Below, one piece after another: positions 62,561 to 64,000 of a stretch of 64,000 bases of DNA. Origin of the DNA: Aspidiotus rigidus (taxonomy: Eukaryota; Arthropoda; Insecta; Hemiptera; Diaspididae); the NCBI GenBank assembly GCA_035079385.1, contig JAVHKY010000013.1, forward strand, positions 10,538,001 through 10,602,000. The letters run 5' to 3'. A program made the position numbers and the translations under genes. The stretch's first letter is position 1. Every line of letters begins with the position of its first letter. A model generated the notes under the pieces. It worked only from the letters and a program-made list of their open reading frames with translations. It was not told the DNA's origin and made no database searches.

Positions 62561-64000
62561 CCTTGATGAAATGCTTGAAAAAGGCGATTAAGAACCTAAA
62601 AAGAGAAAGGATCTCTACATCGTATCTCGATGATACTCAGATTCTCATTAGTCATTTAGCGGGCCTGTTGATGAGCCAGAACCATCAATGAATGGAAATG
62701 AAAATCCAGCGAAAGTGTAAAATACGTGCGTAACGACTGTATAGGTTTAAAAAGCTTCATTGATTTTCCTATAAAACTGAAACGCGAGAAAACAAGCATC
62801 AACTACTTGGTACATTGCGGTAGGTACTTAAAATTTACCGAATTAATTTATTCGTACCATAAATACTTGACGCTATTCTACGAGCGTGTTTTCGCTTAGC
62901 GTGTTATTTCTGTAAAAGGACGGGACGACGGACGTATACTTTCGCTGGAAAAGGCGACGAAAGACGAATTAGTCACCACTCACGAATATATACGCGACAG
63001 TAGGTAGGTAGAACCATACAAAAATTTATCGTAAGGTCGTATGTCGCGTCAGTGTCGTAAAGATTCAACCACAATCGTAAACTTTTGTTTCAAAATAAGC
63101 CACCATCACATTTGGGCAGCGACATTAATGTCATAAGAAGTCCATGCGTGGTAACCTCTCTCGGGATCAATGTTTGTCAGTAACCCGCCTAAGATTCCTT
63201 AATCTGCGAATACTTTGCTCACGAGCTCACATTCTTTTCCCATCAGAGATAAGTTAAGAGTTTCGAGTATCACGTATAGAGGCTTAGAAGATATTATTAG
63301 CCTGAAAACCCAGAACTTACAGCAGGAAACGATTGCAATAAAGGGAAACGTGTTTCGTACAGCACGATATCACAAATGGACTTGGGTACATATACGAAAA
63401 CTGCTTCGTCGGGCTAATTTTAGTTAATTTTCTAGAGAATACGTGGGAGAGGCGATGCATTGCACGATTTTGGAGGCATCGTCACGCACGCATCGTAAGT
63501 TCTTTCAGGACAGGAGCTGATCAACCTAGCTTTGAACTTCTTCTTTCTACTAGATATTTGTTGAAAAAAAAATTGTACCCATCTTTTCTTTGATATGAAT
63601 ACAAATTCGTTGCGCGCTCGAATTCGCGCTAATCCAATCTCAGTGTTGAAGACGAGAACCATGTATAGACTAAATCAAAAACTGATACGTTTTCATTAGA
63701 CTCTTCGGAACCTTACAAAGAGGGGTAAACAGAATATTTCTTGAATGACAATCCTCAGGCATCTCATTGGTCTAATGGTGATCGAATTATTCTGCATACT
63801 TCGATAATTTGCACACTCTAAGGTATCGAAACTTCAAGAGACTAGCAAGAAACGCTCTTTTTAGATCCGTTTACGAGATTGACGGATAGATGTTTCATTT
63901 TTTGTCCGTTAGATTCAAAATAGAAGAAGATTCCATTCAATTCGGCGTGTAGAATTACGTATTAAACATTATTGTCAAAATTTCCTAATAAATTTCTTTA
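62561..64000 (-). other. Upstream region, no feature recognised
   Basis: Unique-looking DNA with moderate CpG. The channel gene is expected to continue to the right of the window, but no exon is visible here. Confidence 0.5.

Overview
The window is eukaryotic and almost certainly from an arthropod, most likely an insect. It has AT-rich DNA, GT-AG introns from 75 bp to 13 kb, many transposon remnants and one protein-coding gene. There is no sign of bacterial operons. A short TTAGG run near 19,300 matches the usual insect telomere motif but is too short to weigh much.

The gene is on the minus strand. I found eleven consecutive exons between 46,112 and 5,406 whose splice phases all agree. They encode 624 residues of an ERG-type (KCNH family, Drosophila seizure) voltage-gated potassium channel: the end of the N-terminal region, S1, S2-S3, S4, S5, a long outer-pore turret, the GFGN selectivity filter, S6, C-linker, cyclic-nucleotide-binding-homology domain and part of the C-terminal tail. 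The PAS-domain exons (expected beyond 64,000) and the last C-terminal exon(s) (expected below 5,406) were not found. The pore and C-linker exons are packed into 14.08-16.04 kb with tiny introns. The voltage-sensor exons are separated by introns of 10.5, 13.2 and 5.8 kb.

Most of the remaining sequence is intron filled with mobile DNA. I see hAT-like MITEs with 8-bp target duplications (1,026; 8,960; 9,827; 10,142; 23,376), two copies of a 136-bp palindromic MITE with 4-bp duplications (34,910 and 59,331), two probable solo LTRs with TG...CA ends (17,283-18,893 and 52,003-52,429), a non-autonomous Helitron (36,004-36,951) and three Penelope-like fragments (about 12,640-13,110, 30,780-31,250 and 57,100-58,820), the last with inverted ends. 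A large interrupted inverted repeat spans 16,918-22,222, and there are many smaller foldback elements.

Three further repeat types stand out. One is a 26-bp minisatellite at 48,521-49,880 that creates long spurious reading frames. Another is a family of GTCGA-rich diverged repeats at 33.7-34.5 kb and 51.3-53.8 kb. The third is a composite repeat family scattered over 19.7-62.5 kb. Its pieces share ATATGATAGGAGG, AAACAGGTTCCCTG and GACGGCGGAC motifs and, in several copies, dense TGACGTCA (CRE-type) sites. I consider this family the most unusual part of the window.
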